From: JAICYJ01 sp038212095 | Lineage (GTDB): Bacteria; Actinomycetota; Thermoleophilia; Gaiellales; JAICJC01 | DNA length: 64,000 nt | Assembly: GCA_038212095.1 (NCBI GenBank) | Contig: JBBQUW010000001.1 | Coordinates: 1 to 64,000, forward strand | Direction: 5' to 3' | Shown here: positions 7,453-15,067 of the stretch, in pieces | Layout of the letters: each line of letters begins with the position of its first letter | How positions within the stretch are numbered: the stretch's first letter is position 1 | The notes under the pieces: model-generated | Databases searched by the model: none | Seen by the model: the letters and a program-made list of their open reading frames with translations, nothing else | Told to the model about the DNA's origin: nothing | Position numbers and translations under genes: made by a program

Positions 7453-8049
7453 ATGAATCAGGTTCTCGGCTACGACGTTCAGCCCACCGTGGTGAAGGAG
7501 CGGGTGCTGGATGTGCCAGCGATCGATATGACCGAGCCCGGCGTGCCGGCGGAGACGGCTTCGAGGGTGGAGCCGAAGGCCACTGGGCGTGTCAATACGA
7601 AGCGCCGTCAGCCCGCCAAGACCCAGGCCGACAAGCGCAAGGGTAGCCGCGACGGCTCGGTCGGCCGCGAGACGTTCGCGCAGGTCGAGGCGCTCGTCAA
7701 GCAGGGTAGGAACAAGAGCGAGGCGTTCAAGCAGGTGGCCGAGGACACTGGTCGCAACACGGGGACGGTAGCGGCCAACTACTACCGCGTTGCCCGGGCC
7801 GGCGGGACTGTGAAGCCACACAAGGCGAGGAGAAAGGCAGTGTCCTCCCGATCCGTCTCAAGCCGCCAGGCGGCCACTCAAAGCGCCACGCGCGGGCAAG
7901 CTGTCACGACTAGCAACGGTATAGACCAGATCGTCGGCCAGCTTGTGGAGAGCGTCCAAGCGCTCGCCGAAGCGGTCAAAGCCCAGGAGGCCGAGGTCAG
8001 CGAACTGCGAGGTCGGCTGGATGGGGTGCGAGGCTTGCTCGCCGGGTAG
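7453..8049 (+). CDS. putative DNA-binding protein with C-terminal coiled coil
   Basis: 198 residues from ATG 7453 with a good SD (AAGGAAAG, 7439-7446). The first 75 residues are extended and basic. Residues 76-117 form a helical DNA-binding-like unit (ETFAQVEALVKQG, AFKQVAEDTG, GTVAANYYRVAR), reminiscent of HTH/Myb-type recognition helices. A basic linker follows, then a C-terminal heptad coiled coil (about residues 155-195) that suggests oligomerisation. I recognise no named family. The gene is the last before the second 140-bp repeat and is preceded by the GA tract, which could make its expression variable. Confidence 0.7.
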   Translation: MNQVLGYDVQPTVVKERVLDVPAIDMTEPGVPAETASRVEPKATGRVNTKRRQPAKTQADKRKGSRDGSVGRETFAQVEALVKQGRNKSEAFKQVAEDTGRNTGTVAANYYRVARAGGTVKPHKARRKAVSSRSVSSRQAATQSATRGQAVTTSNGIDQIVGQLVESVQALAEAVKAQEAEVSELRGRLDGVRGLLAG

Positions 8050-8109
8050 CCGACTGGTGTGCTGAGCCGACCGTGAACCAGCGGACGTCCTGCCGCGCGT
8101 GTCGTTCAG

Positions 8110-8249
8110 CAACGACCGGCCGTCGGTCGTCCAAGCACGTATGGGGTTGGGAGCGGTGCCGCACCGTGCCGAGACCCGATCGAGGCAGGTATATACGCGA
8201 ACCGACAGCGAGAAGCGTGGGCGAAGCCATGCGCCACTTGACCGGTCGG
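8110..8249 (+). repeat. 140-bp direct repeat, copy 2
   Basis: Identical to 1-140, same orientation. Sequence diverges immediately after 8249. It begins 60 bp after the stop of the DNA-binding gene. Confidence 0.95.
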
Positions 8250-8850
8250 GCGCGGTTACAGTGACTCTGGGGTAGTCAGTTTAGAACTTGGACGGCCTCG
8301 TTCCGTCGAGCGGGATGATTGATCGCCCGGAATAGGACTAGCACCGCTTGCGGTGTGCATACGGGCGCGTCAAGTCGTGCGCCGACTCCGCATCTAGACG
8401 TGCCCAAACCCCTCGCGGAGGTCCGGATCGACATCGTCAGGAGCTGGGGCTGCGATTGGTCGCTGCTACCGCCGTTGTCTTGGCCGGCCAAGACAACGCC
8501 GCCGCGCGACCGGTCGACGCCCGTCGCGGACCGCGTGAGGTGATGTGGCGATGAGCGTGGAGGTGCGCTGGGTCGGTAAGGGCCGGGCTGCCCGTGTGCG
8601 TCCGGGCGACCATCGTGTAGCGGCGGCGCCCTGGGACGAGTCCGGGGCGGCCCGCTGCCGTACCGCCGTGTCGATTGTTTGGGCGATCGTGCTCTCCCTG
8701 AATTGAACCCGCCGGGGTTGCGGACAGTCCCGTTCGCTAGATGCCGTACCAGGCTCTGTTGACTTTTGGACACGTTAACCTTCGGCGCCGACGCTTCAAG
8801 GACATATTAAAGGAACCGGCTTCCGAAGGCATCCGCCGGCCCTGGTACGC
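8250..8850. other. gene-poor region after repeat copy 2
   Basis: About 600 bp without a supported gene. A 51-codon frame at 8551-8706 (MSVEVRWVGKGRAARVRPGD...) has GAGGTG upstream and overlaps by ATGA the stop of another short frame, but neither is convincing. Long frames on the minus strand are Pro/Arg/Ser-rich shadows. Confidence 0.4.
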
Positions 8851-8854
8851 TATG

Positions 8855-8876
8855 ATGATGATCAGACGATCATCAT
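8855..8876 (+). promoter_or_regulatory. operator: ATGATGATC inverted repeat
   Basis: ATGATGATC (8855-8863), spacer AGAC, GATCATCAT (8868-8876): perfect 9-bp arms ending 14 bp before the start codon of the downstream operon and just ahead of its SD. A TATGAT (8851-8856) overlapping the left arm could be the -10. The same half-site occurs at 14200-14221 before xis, pointing to one shared regulator. Confidence 0.8.
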
Positions 8877-8890
8877 AATAGGAGGCAAGC

Positions 8891-9313
8891 ATGGAGAGCG
8901 CAAACGCAGGGCGAGGCGAGAATGAGGTGGGCGCATCCGGCTTTGTTGAAATTCTTCTCGATGGACCGGTGCTCCCGGTCAACTGTGAGTTTGACCGAGA
9001 CGACGAGGCGGCAGCCACGGTCGAGGAACTACTTGGGTCGATGGGCCGGATGCTCTCGGGTTCAAAGAGCGCCTACCGGGCCCGGTATCCAGACCACGAG
9101 GTCGCCTTCAACGCCAACCTGTTCACGCCCTTGCAGGGAAAGCTGTGGTTTGGCGACATCGACCTGACGCTCGACGGGTCGGCGCTGCAGAGAGTCGCCG
9201 ACCGGATCGGTGAGGATCTGTTCGTGCTCTCGGAGATGGACGGTCGGTTTGACCAGGAAGCTGCCCCCCGCTGGCAGCACCCGCTGGCCACCTTTCAGCC
9301 GGGGCGTGGCTGA
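8891..9313 (+). CDS. hypothetical protein, first gene of a three-gene operon
   Basis: 140 residues from ATG 8891 with a strong SD (GGAGG, 8881-8885). The C-terminal part has a conserved look: FNANLFTPLQGKLWFGDIDL followed by ALQRVADRIGEDLFVLSEMD. It resembles uncharacterised actinobacterial proteins with an L-W-x-G-D-x-D-L motif; I cannot assign a function. No signal peptide or membrane segment. Its stop overlaps the next start by one base, and the operator at 8855-8876 should control the unit. Confidence 0.75.
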   Translation: MESANAGRGENEVGASGFVEILLDGPVLPVNCEFDRDDEAAATVEELLGSMGRMLSGSKSAYRARYPDHEVAFNANLFTPLQGKLWFGDIDLTLDGSALQRVADRIGEDLFVLSEMDGRFDQEAAPRWQHPLATFQPGRG

Positions 9314-9588
9314 TGGCCCGCCTCGATCTCGATCTGGACAGGCGGGTCACCGTCACGCTTTCACGCCGAAACCTGCTCGCGCTCTTGCACAAGCTCTATT
9401 GGCCGGGCTCCGAGCGGGAGATCTGGAACACAGATTGCTACCGCGACCGGAAGCCGGTCTCCGACTTGCTGTTGATTCTGCGATGCGAGGAGGATGAAGA
9501 GCACTACGCTCGCCGGACCGCGCCGCCCGGTCCGATGCATCCGGCGAGCGAAGCGTTCATCGAGAAGCTCGGAGAGACCCGATGGTGA
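9313..9588 (+). CDS. hypothetical protein, second gene of the operon
   Basis: 91 residues; ATG 9313 uses the last base of the upstream stop (TGATG), so translation is coupled. It begins with beta-rich DLDLDRRVTVTLSRRNLLAL and continues with LHKLYWPGSEREIWN and a DLLLILRCEED strand. It looks like a compact alpha/beta protein; no family recognised. Its end overlaps the third gene by 7 bp. Confidence 0.75.
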   Translation: MARLDLDLDRRVTVTLSRRNLLALLHKLYWPGSEREIWNTDCYRDRKPVSDLLLILRCEEDEEHYARRTAPPGPMHPASEAFIEKLGETRW

Positions 9589-9812
9589 AAGCTCAAGCTT
9601 GGCATACGTTGGATCCGAGCAATGCCTCGCTGGCGGCTTATCTTCGAGCCGAGACGGCCGTCGCCGATCTGACGGCTTTGGCGCGGACGGACGATCTTGT
9701 CCACATCCGCCGGTTTCGGCGTTGGCTGCATCGAGAGATCGGCCGGGAGCTGTCTGCTGACCTGACCAACCGTCGGGAACGCGAGCCTCTGGCGACAGCC
9801 GCTCCTCGCTGA
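9582..9812 (+). CDS. small hypothetical protein, third gene of the operon
   Basis: 76 residues, starting inside the end of the second gene. Mostly helical: NASLAAYLRAETAVADLTAL then DLVHIRRFRRWLHREIGREL. No recognised family. Three overlapping small genes behind an operator shared with int/xis suggest an accessory function switched together with element mobility (inference). Confidence 0.65.
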   Translation: MVKAQAWHTLDPSNASLAAYLRAETAVADLTALARTDDLVHIRRFRRWLHREIGRELSADLTNRREREPLATAAPR

Positions 9813-9995
9813 GGCAGGCGGCTCCTCCGGCGAATCGCGGGAGGGTGGGGGAGTGACGGCTGAGCAACGAGCTACGTCAGAGCGATGATCGACCTTCCTC
9901 GACGGTTGGCGTGCGCTGACTCGCCAGCCAAGAGGGGACGAAGAGGAGGTCGGACAGAGTCCGCGGCAGGGGACGCGGGCAGACGGGGCGGCGGG

Positions 9996-10313
9996 CTAGC
10001 GACCGGCCGATCGTCGTCGGTTAGGCCGTTTGATTCGTGTGTAGATCTCCTCCCGGAGTGCCGGATCGGCCATCAGCGCCTCGCTGATCCGCTGCACGCG
10101 CGTCTCGATGAAGTAGTCCTCAGGCAGAGAGAGCGCTTCGGCGATCGCCTCGATCAGGGGGTTGGTCGGCGTTTTCTGACCGGCCAAGACACGGCTGAGG
10201 TGCGCTTGATTGACCCCGAGCCTGCGGGCTAGCTCCCGCTGGGAGACTCGTTGCTCGCCAAGGACGAAGGCCAGCTCTTCGCATAGTGGCTGCTTGGCTC
10301 GCTCGCTCGGCAC
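9996..10313 (-). CDS. XRE-family transcriptional regulator
   Basis: 105 residues with a Cro/C1-type helix-turn-helix at about residues 22-72: VSQRELARRLGVNQAHLSRV is the textbook HTH, followed by LAGQKTPTNPLIEAIAEALS. The C-terminal 30 residues are helical and basic. It is convergent with the three-gene operon and divergent from the gene at 10555. It is the best candidate in the element for binding the ATGATGATC operators, although no copy of that site lies at its own promoter. A role as an element repressor is inferred. Confidence 0.9.
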   Translation of the reverse strand: MPSERAKQPLCEELAFVLGEQRVSQRELARRLGVNQAHLSRVLAGQKTPTNPLIEAIAEALSLPEDYFIETRVQRISEALMADPALREEIYTRIKRPNRRRSAGR

Positions 10314-10554
10314 CGGCCCACTCTACCGGTCGCTGGGTGTGTTGGATCCAAGGCGATCGGTGGAGGATCTGCGACGGCCGACGGGCAAGGTGCGAGAAAT
10401 GGAACTGGCCGGGGGCGAGGACGCCTGCGGCCCAGCAATGTCACCCTGCTCTTGTGCGGCCATCTAGCGAGCCTCATGGTTGCCACGCCTTGACCAACCG
10501 CCCTCGACTAAGCGAAATGTCGGCTCAGGTGCCGGATCGGACTACGCTTATGGC

Positions 10555-10911
10555 ATGGCTCGCGGCAACGAATATTCTGGCGGCATCGGCCGGCAACTTC
10601 TTAGTGGGCTAGCCGATCTAGCGCGAGAGCTGCCCAAGATCGCCGACGGACGACGCGAAGACGCCGCCCAGCGACGAGCTTTGCGCGCCGATTCGACCTG
10701 GGCACCGATCGCCTTGGCGACCACGAGCTACCTCGACGGCACCACCACGATCGATAATTATGAGACGCAGATTCGTGCCTTGCCGGCTCCAAGCGATCGA
10801 TACGGCCGCATGGTGCTGGGCGACATCACCCGTTTTGTGAATCAGTTTCGCTCTGGCGAGTGGTCTGAGGCCGAACTCAGACGCGCGCTGCGCCAGAACG
10901 CAACTATCTAG
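10555..10911 (+). CDS. hypothetical protein
   Basis: 118 residues from ATG 10555 (MARGNEYSGG); a longer in-frame start at 10480 adds a poor, Pro/Gly-rich stretch. Contains helical segments GRQLLSGLADLARELPKIAD and RMVLGDITRFVNQF. No membrane segment, no recognised family. It overlaps the convergent hydrolase end by 4 bp. No SD is evident. Confidence 0.55.
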   Translation: MARGNEYSGGIGRQLLSGLADLARELPKIADGRREDAAQRRALRADSTWAPIALATTSYLDGTTTIDNYETQIRALPAPSDRYGRMVLGDITRFVNQFRSGEWSEAELRRALRQNATI

Positions 10912-11414
10912 AACCAGTTTGGGAGAGCGAACCGCCGCCAGAACTCGACGGTATGCGGGGCAGAGTGGGAGAACCACCAGTCGAGGAGCGGCTCCTCGAC
11001 GCGACTGTCGCGAAATCGTTGGCTCGCACGATCCGCCAACAGAACAAGATCGCATCGCACTCTGAATGATACGACACGCTGGATCGCGCCGAAGTTTGGC
11101 CAGTACTGCGATTGGTGTACCGGGCAAGCTAGGACGATGAGGTGATCGAGCTCCATTTGGTGGCTGGCCAGCATAGCCACGCTCCCACCGTGGCTGTGAG
11201 TGATCAAGTGAGGGGGCCTGCGGATGCCCGCGCGAGTCAGCCACGATACGAGTTCTACAGCCGCGGCGGCGCGGGCGAGTTGTGAGTACTGACCCGACCA
11301 CGCAAAGGGAGTTGATCCGGAGTAGAGACCCGAGCAGACCTGTTTCCTAATCATTGTTGGGAATGGGGCAGGTAGTGCCCACCACCTGTCCTTCCCCGGC
11401 CATGTGCCGTGCAC
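10908..11414 (-). CDS. alpha/beta-hydrolase segment
   Basis: 168 residues from GTG 11414. The first residues after the start, VHGTWPGKDRWW, match the His-Gly oxyanion region of alpha/beta hydrolases, and HLITHSHGGSVAML is the nucleophile elbow (Ser in H-S-H-G-G). A late Asp (RCDLVLLADRAS) and His (SHSAPH) could complete the triad. The frame continues upstream without interruption for 27 codons to an amber TAG at 11496-11498, beyond which the HEAT-repeat gene lies in the same frame. So this is probably the C-terminal half of a HEAT-hydrolase protein, translated separately, by read-through, or not at all. Substrate unknown; a lipid or ester is typical. Confidence 0.75.
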   Translation of the reverse strand: MHGTWPGKDRWWALPAPFPTMIRKQVCSGLYSGSTPFAWSGQYSQLARAAAAVELVSWLTRAGIRRPPHLITHSHGGSVAMLASHQMELDHLIVLACPVHQSQYWPNFGAIQRVVSFRVRCDLVLLADRASQRFRDSRVEEPLLDWWFSHSAPHTVEFWRRFALPNWF

Positions 11415-11495
11415 GATGACGGTGTCCTGGGAGGAGCGGGCCGCTGGCCCTTGACCGCTACGCGTACGGCGGCGGGGAAGCGACTCAGGCCCGAG

Positions 11496-12032
11496 CTACG
11501 AGAGCGTGGCTTGGGCGATGTCGCGAACCAACGGGCGACGACTACGAATCCCGCGACGCAGGACGCCGATCGATGGTGCAATATCAACGGCAAACCGCGC
11601 ATACGACGACGCCGCAGAGACACGAACTAAGGCGTCCGGGTCTCTAAGCGAGAGGAAGGCCAACGCTGCCATCGACTCGACTGTCGGTGAGCTGTAGACA
11701 GCCTCGGCCAGGTTCCGCCGCGCCCTGACATCACGACGCCTCGCGGCGCCTGCGTCGACGTTGTACTCCCGCAGCAAGAGCCGAACCTGCTCCTCTTGAA
11801 CAGGTGGGCCGGAGCGGATCTCGTTGCGGGCCGGGAATATTCGTTGCTGATCGGCAATCTCCGGGTCGTCGAATTCAAGACGGCCTGAAGCGTCCGGAGA
11901 TCTAGTACGGCCATCCCAGGCATCTGCCATGACTAACAGCGCCGCAGCGCGCTCGATCGGGCGGCCGACAGATGGGTCAAAGACATCGGGCCCTGTCCGG
12001 GGCTGCTCGAGACCTTCGTCGTTCGTTGCCAC
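11496..12032 (-). CDS. HEAT-repeat-like protein, ends at an in-frame amber codon
   Basis: 178 residues. The N-terminal 75 residues are acidic and probably disordered. Residues 80-178 contain paired helices of HEAT/ARM type: NLAEAVYSSPTVESMAALAF, SLRDPDALVRVSAASSYARF, then RGIRSRRPLVRDIAQATLS, with the typical D-x-x-x-x-V-R motif. The TAG at 11496-11498 is followed in the same frame by 27 sense codons and the hydrolase segment, so HEAT and hydrolase would form one protein of about 374 residues if TAG were read. HEAT repeats usually serve as protein-binding scaffolds. Start ATG 12032. Confidence 0.7.
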   Translation of the reverse strand: MATNDEGLEQPRTGPDVFDPSVGRPIERAAALLVMADAWDGRTRSPDASGRLEFDDPEIADQQRIFPARNEIRSGPPVQEEQVRLLLREYNVDAGAARRRDVRARRNLAEAVYSSPTVESMAALAFLSLRDPDALVRVSAASSYARFAVDIAPSIGVLRRGIRSRRPLVRDIAQATLS

Positions 12033-12260
12033 CGGCTCATCTCCTTGAATAGCTGCGGGCCCGCCCCCGGGTCAGGTGGTGCCTTTAGGCGACACTCTAC
12101 AGAACAGCGAGCAGGTTCGAACTCGAGCGGGGCGGAGTGGGGAAGGGGATCGGTTGGTGGGAGTTTCGTGGCAGCGTGCGGGAGCGGCGTCTAGAAGACC
12201 CATGCCAGCGACGTTCTGATCAGCTCCGATCCGCCGACTCCCGAGAGCGCCATTCGGCTC

Positions 12261-12279
12261 TGGTACGAGCGTCGTACCA
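12261..12279. promoter_or_regulatory. perfect inverted repeat
   Basis: TGGTACGA, spacer GCG, TCGTACCA: perfect 8-bp arms. It lies directly before three tandem 10-bp repeats, between the HEAT gene and the end of the integrase gene. It could be an operator, a recombination accessory site or an origin element; it lacks a T-run and is not an intrinsic terminator. Confidence 0.6.
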
Positions 12280-12280
12280 A

Positions 12281-12310
12281 AATGAGCTGATCTGAGCTGA
12301 TCTGAGCTGA
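12281..12310 (+). repeat. three tandem 10-bp iterons
   Basis: Two exact TCTGAGCTGA units (12291-12300, 12301-12310) preceded by AATGAGCTGA (12281-12290). Period equals about one helical turn, as in iterons or multi-site operators. Confidence 0.75.
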
Positions 12311-12517
12311 CCCAACATGGCTCAACCATGCCCCATATACCGGTCCGCGCAAGGTTGAGGGCCTTGTGGCCCGAATGGGCCGTGGAGGTTCAAGTCGGCT
12401 CCGCCCGTCGCATCAATCGGTTCTCGAGGCTCTCGGCAGCCGCTCAGCGGTGCCGCTGCCCTGGCTCCTTACGAATATCGACCTCGTGATATGCGAGAAG
12501 CGCCCATGCGCCCCCGC

Positions 12518-13861
12518 TCATCGACGCCCGCTCGCTTTGCGATACGCCCGGTGCTTCGCTGCGATCGCCTGCGCTCGTTGCCGCCTGGCGTCGGCAGTCT
12601 CCAGCACCGCCTGTTCGATTCTGCGCCTAACGCCGGGGCTGTCGATGAAGCGCTCTGCCGCTTCGATCTGATCATCCATGCTCTTGTCGCGCCGCCACCC
12701 GCCGCCCTTGTGCGGCTTCTGATAGAACCGCAAAGTGACCGTGACATCGTCGTGGCCGAGGTGCTCGCGCACAGTCATCTCCTCGATTCCCGCGTAGCCC
12801 ATCATCGACGCGCCGCCGCGCCTCAGCATGTGCGGCGTAATGAAGTCCGGAACTTGTCCGATATCCTTTGGCGCACCGGGTAGGCCGACGAGATCAGTCG
12901 CGATCGCGATCATGCGAGCCTCCTCCCAGACGTCACGCTGCCAGTTGCGTCGCGAGAAGGCGCCGCCACGCTCGCCGTGGATCAGAGGGTCGCTGATCGC
13001 GTATGGCGCGCGTCTTAGAGCCAACTCGTCGAATTCGCGTCTGACCAACTCCCACAGCTCAGGTTCGCGTGCCGCAGCCGGTGTCTTGCCTTCGTAGATC
13101 TCGAACGCTTCGCGAACCTCCCCTGAGGGAAAAAGCGCCTGGCCAAGCGTGGCCGCCTCGAGATCCTCTTGGCGAAAGGCTTCGTAGCCAAGCAGGCTGA
13201 TGATCAGCGCCGAGTCGAGCCGGCGAGTCTCGCTGATGCGTCTCTCAAAGGTGGCGGACAAGACGATCGCGCGAAGAAGCGCGATGTGCTCGGGGGTCGG
13301 GGCGTAGCGCCGCTTCAGAACCGGAGGCTTGTGGGTGGCGGTTGGTAGGTTGGCCACGAAGTTATGGTCTACCGCTTGTAGCCTGAGGCTCCACTCGAAC
13401 ATCCCGTGGACGACTCGTACCACCTTGTCAGTCGCCGCGCCGCCCCCACCTGGGGCAGCGGAGGCAGCGATGCGGCGTACCTCAGCCGCCCAGGCCAGTC
13501 CATCCTGTGGAGTCAGCGAGCGAGCGCGCCGGGCGCCGATCACTGGAAGCAGGTAGCGATCGACCAGTCCGACGTAGGCGCGATACGTCCTCGGCTTATT
13601 CTTGACGGCGACGAAGTCAAGCAGCCACGTCGCCGCTAACTCACTTACCGTCATGTTGGTGGCACCGAGCGAACGGGTGCGCATCTGCCGCGAGGCATCC
13701 ATCTGCAGTCGAACCAACTCCGCCACCTCGAGACAAGCTTGGCGACTGTCGCCGTTTGCCCAGCGGTCCTCAAAGGGCGTACCTGCGCCGCCTGCGCGGG
13801 TTCGCACTCGCGCGTGCCAACTGCCGTCCGCCAGTTGAAGCGGTTTCTCGACCCAAGCCAT
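12518..13861 (-). CDS. int: tyrosine recombinase / phage-type integrase
   Basis: 447 residues from ATG 13861; SD AAAGGAG overlaps the end of the upstream xis gene. An N-terminal SAM-like core-binding region (about 60-140: MTVSELAATWLLDFVAVKNK) is followed by the catalytic domain with R231 (GYEAFRQEDLEAA), H344-x-x-R347 (TPHMLRRGG), H370 (EHLGHDD) and nucleophile Y380 (LRFYQKP). It performs site-specific integration and excision of the surrounding element; the displaced tRNA-Thr 3' half 735 bp upstream of its start is the probable attachment site. It is co-transcribed with the excisionase-like gene (4-bp gap), and the operator at 14200-14221 would control both. Confidence 0.95.
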   Translation of the reverse strand: MAWVEKPLQLADGSWHARVRTRAGGAGTPFEDRWANGDSRQACLEVAELVRLQMDASRQMRTRSLGATNMTVSELAATWLLDFVAVKNKPRTYRAYVGLVDRYLLPVIGARRARSLTPQDGLAWAAEVRRIAASAAPGGGGAATDKVVRVVHGMFEWSLRLQAVDHNFVANLPTATHKPPVLKRRYAPTPEHIALLRAIVLSATFERRISETRRLDSALIISLLGYEAFRQEDLEAATLGQALFPSGEVREAFEIYEGKTPAAAREPELWELVRREFDELALRRAPYAISDPLIHGERGGAFSRRNWQRDVWEEARMIAIATDLVGLPGAPKDIGQVPDFITPHMLRRGGASMMGYAGIEEMTVREHLGHDDVTVTLRFYQKPHKGGGWRRDKSMDDQIEAAERFIDSPGVRRRIEQAVLETADARRQRAQAIAAKHRAYRKASGRR

Positions 13862-13865
13862 TTCG

Positions 13866-14117
13866 CTACTCCTTTGGACCCAGTGCGAGGAGGGCCTCAC
13901 GCGTTACGGCCACGCCAGGACGAGTCGTCATCAGGGCCGTCTGATGAGAAAACGTGGTGCGCTCACGCGCACTGGCCCATTCGAGGACTGAGTCGGGGAT
14001 GAATCGCGCGCCGCCAACGCGAAGAAACGGCAGCCCTTCTGTCAGCATCCACCGATAGACAGTGCTACGAGAGACACCAGCAAAACTCATCACGTCAGAC
14101 ACCTTCCACAACTCCAT
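13866..14117 (-). CDS. xis: excisionase-type helix-turn-helix protein
   Basis: 83 residues. The N-terminal 50 form a MerR-like excisionase winged helix: LWKVSDVMSFAGVSRSTVYR, then MLTEGLPFLRVGGARFIPDS, the standard HTH_17 pattern. The C-terminal tail is basic and variable. It immediately precedes int on the same strand. As with lambda Xis-type proteins it probably bends DNA at the attachment site and biases recombination towards excision; it might also act as a plain regulator. The name is assigned from fold and position. Confidence 0.85.
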   Translation of the reverse strand: MELWKVSDVMSFAGVSRSTVYRWMLTEGLPFLRVGGARFIPDSVLEWASARERTTFSHQTALMTTRPGVAVTREALLALGPKE

Positions 14118-14199
14118 GAAAACGAAGGTAGGCCGGTCCGACTCGCCAACCGGGCAAGAGGGTCATTTGGAAGGGCTCCTGCGGTACTGATCACTCGTG

Positions 14200-14221
14200 A
14201 TGATGATCATATGGTCATCAT
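14200..14221. promoter_or_regulatory. operator before xis-int
   Basis: ATGATGATCAT (14200-14210) followed directly by ATGGTCATCAT (14211-14221): 11-bp arms with one mismatch, centred on CATATG, 83 bp upstream of xis. It shares the half-site ATGATGATC with 8855-8876. TATGAT is present on the minus strand, as expected for a -10 covered by a repressor. Confidence 0.8.
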
Positions 14222-14595
14222 AACAGACCCACCATGTCCAGCGGGACCGCCGTTGGGGGTTCAACTTGGGGGACCGCCTTCAGGGTTCAGTTGTTCAGCG
14301 GGTGTGCCACCATCACGCGCATTGCCGCCACCTGCCTTTGCGGTCGCGACTCTCCAGAGCGGCAATCGCCGATCCCCAGTGAGACTCGTGGGATGCCGGT
14401 CGGTCGCCTGTCACGCCGACGTCCAAGCTTCGAGGGGAACTTCCCACTCGGCGTACTCGGCGCCTATACCCGCCAACCCGTTGACCGGGTCACTGGAGCA
14501 TCGGTGGAGCATCTCCCTGGACGCCGTCGGACGCTGTCGGACAGATCAGGACCGAGATCCGCTCAACCAAGCGGGCTGATCACGTACATGCTAGA

Positions 14596-14638
14596 ACTCG
14601 TAATGATGGGGTCCGCGGTTCGAATCCGCGCGTCGGCT
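14596..14638 (+). other. tRNA-Thr(CGT) 3' half: right attachment site
   Basis: Contains an anticodon loop CTCGTAA (14597-14603, anticodon CGT), a 3' anticodon strand TGATG, variable loop GGGTC, T stem CGCGG/CCGCG around TTCGAAT, the 3' acceptor strand CGTCGGC and discriminator T. The expected 5' half (acceptor GCCGACG, 5' anticodon strand CATCA) is missing; the bases in its place do not pair. A displaced tRNA 3' end next to int/xis is the classic attR of a tRNA-integrating element. The intact tRNA should be at the other end, left of this window. Confidence 0.8.
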
Positions 14639-15002
14639 CTGGTTCGTACCATCGGCATCCCAGACAAGGTATGTCCACGGGAAGTTGGCGCGGGGCGTTT
14701 GGACGTTGTACGGTGGGATTCATGACCATCTCTTCGATCCTCCGCGCGATCCGGCGCAAGCTGACCCCGCCGGGCAGTCGCGGATCACTCGACACCGAAT
14801 ATCGGCAGCCTAACGGCGCCTCCGGCATGAGCACGGGTGCTGCGCAAGGCCAGCACGACTCGCGGCAAAGCTCACCGCGGCGGTGCCTGGGCTATAGGCC
14901 GTTCCGTATCCCGAACGGCCGGGCAGGTAGCAGAACAGCAGTCCAGCCTTGACGTCTCGCACTCGCCGGCCGGAGGCGCGTGCTCGGAAACCGTATAGCT
15001 GC
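14639..15002. other. intergenic, chromosomal side of the att site
   Basis: About 360 bp without a supported gene. One 8-bp hairpin (GGCCGTTC 14897-14904, GAACGGCC 14913-14920) is present; nothing else recognised. Confidence 0.4.
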
Positions 15003-15045
15003 AACGAAAACGGGGTGCCGCGCTGTCACTCCGGCGCGACACCCC
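15003..15045 (-). terminator. intrinsic terminator of the DUF892 gene
   Basis: On the minus strand a strong hairpin (GGGGTG paired with CACCCC, extended by GCGC pairs) is followed by GTTTTCGTT, 22 bp after the DUF892 stop codon. Confidence 0.75.
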
Positions 15046-15067
15046 GGCTCCCGACCCCCGGTCGGAA

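Larger units (their letters stand above)
12033..12517. other. intergenic region between HEAT gene and integrase
   Basis: About 485 bp. Contains the hairpin at 12261-12279 and the tandem repeats at 12281-12310 described separately. Frames here are short or have shadow-like composition. No gene supported. Confidence 0.5.

Noticed and set aside
8276..8773. 165-codon minus-strand frame in the gene-poor region
   Set aside because: Pro/Ser/Arg-rich, no motifs, no SD.
12072..12329. 85-codon minus-strand frame covering the hairpin and iterons
   Set aside because: The tandem repeats and palindrome explain the sequence; residues follow the DNA repeat (SDQLRSDQLR-type) and no family fits.
12390..12410. 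GGTTCAAGTC resembling a tRNA T loop
   Set aside because: Flanking bases do not form a T stem or acceptor; chance match.
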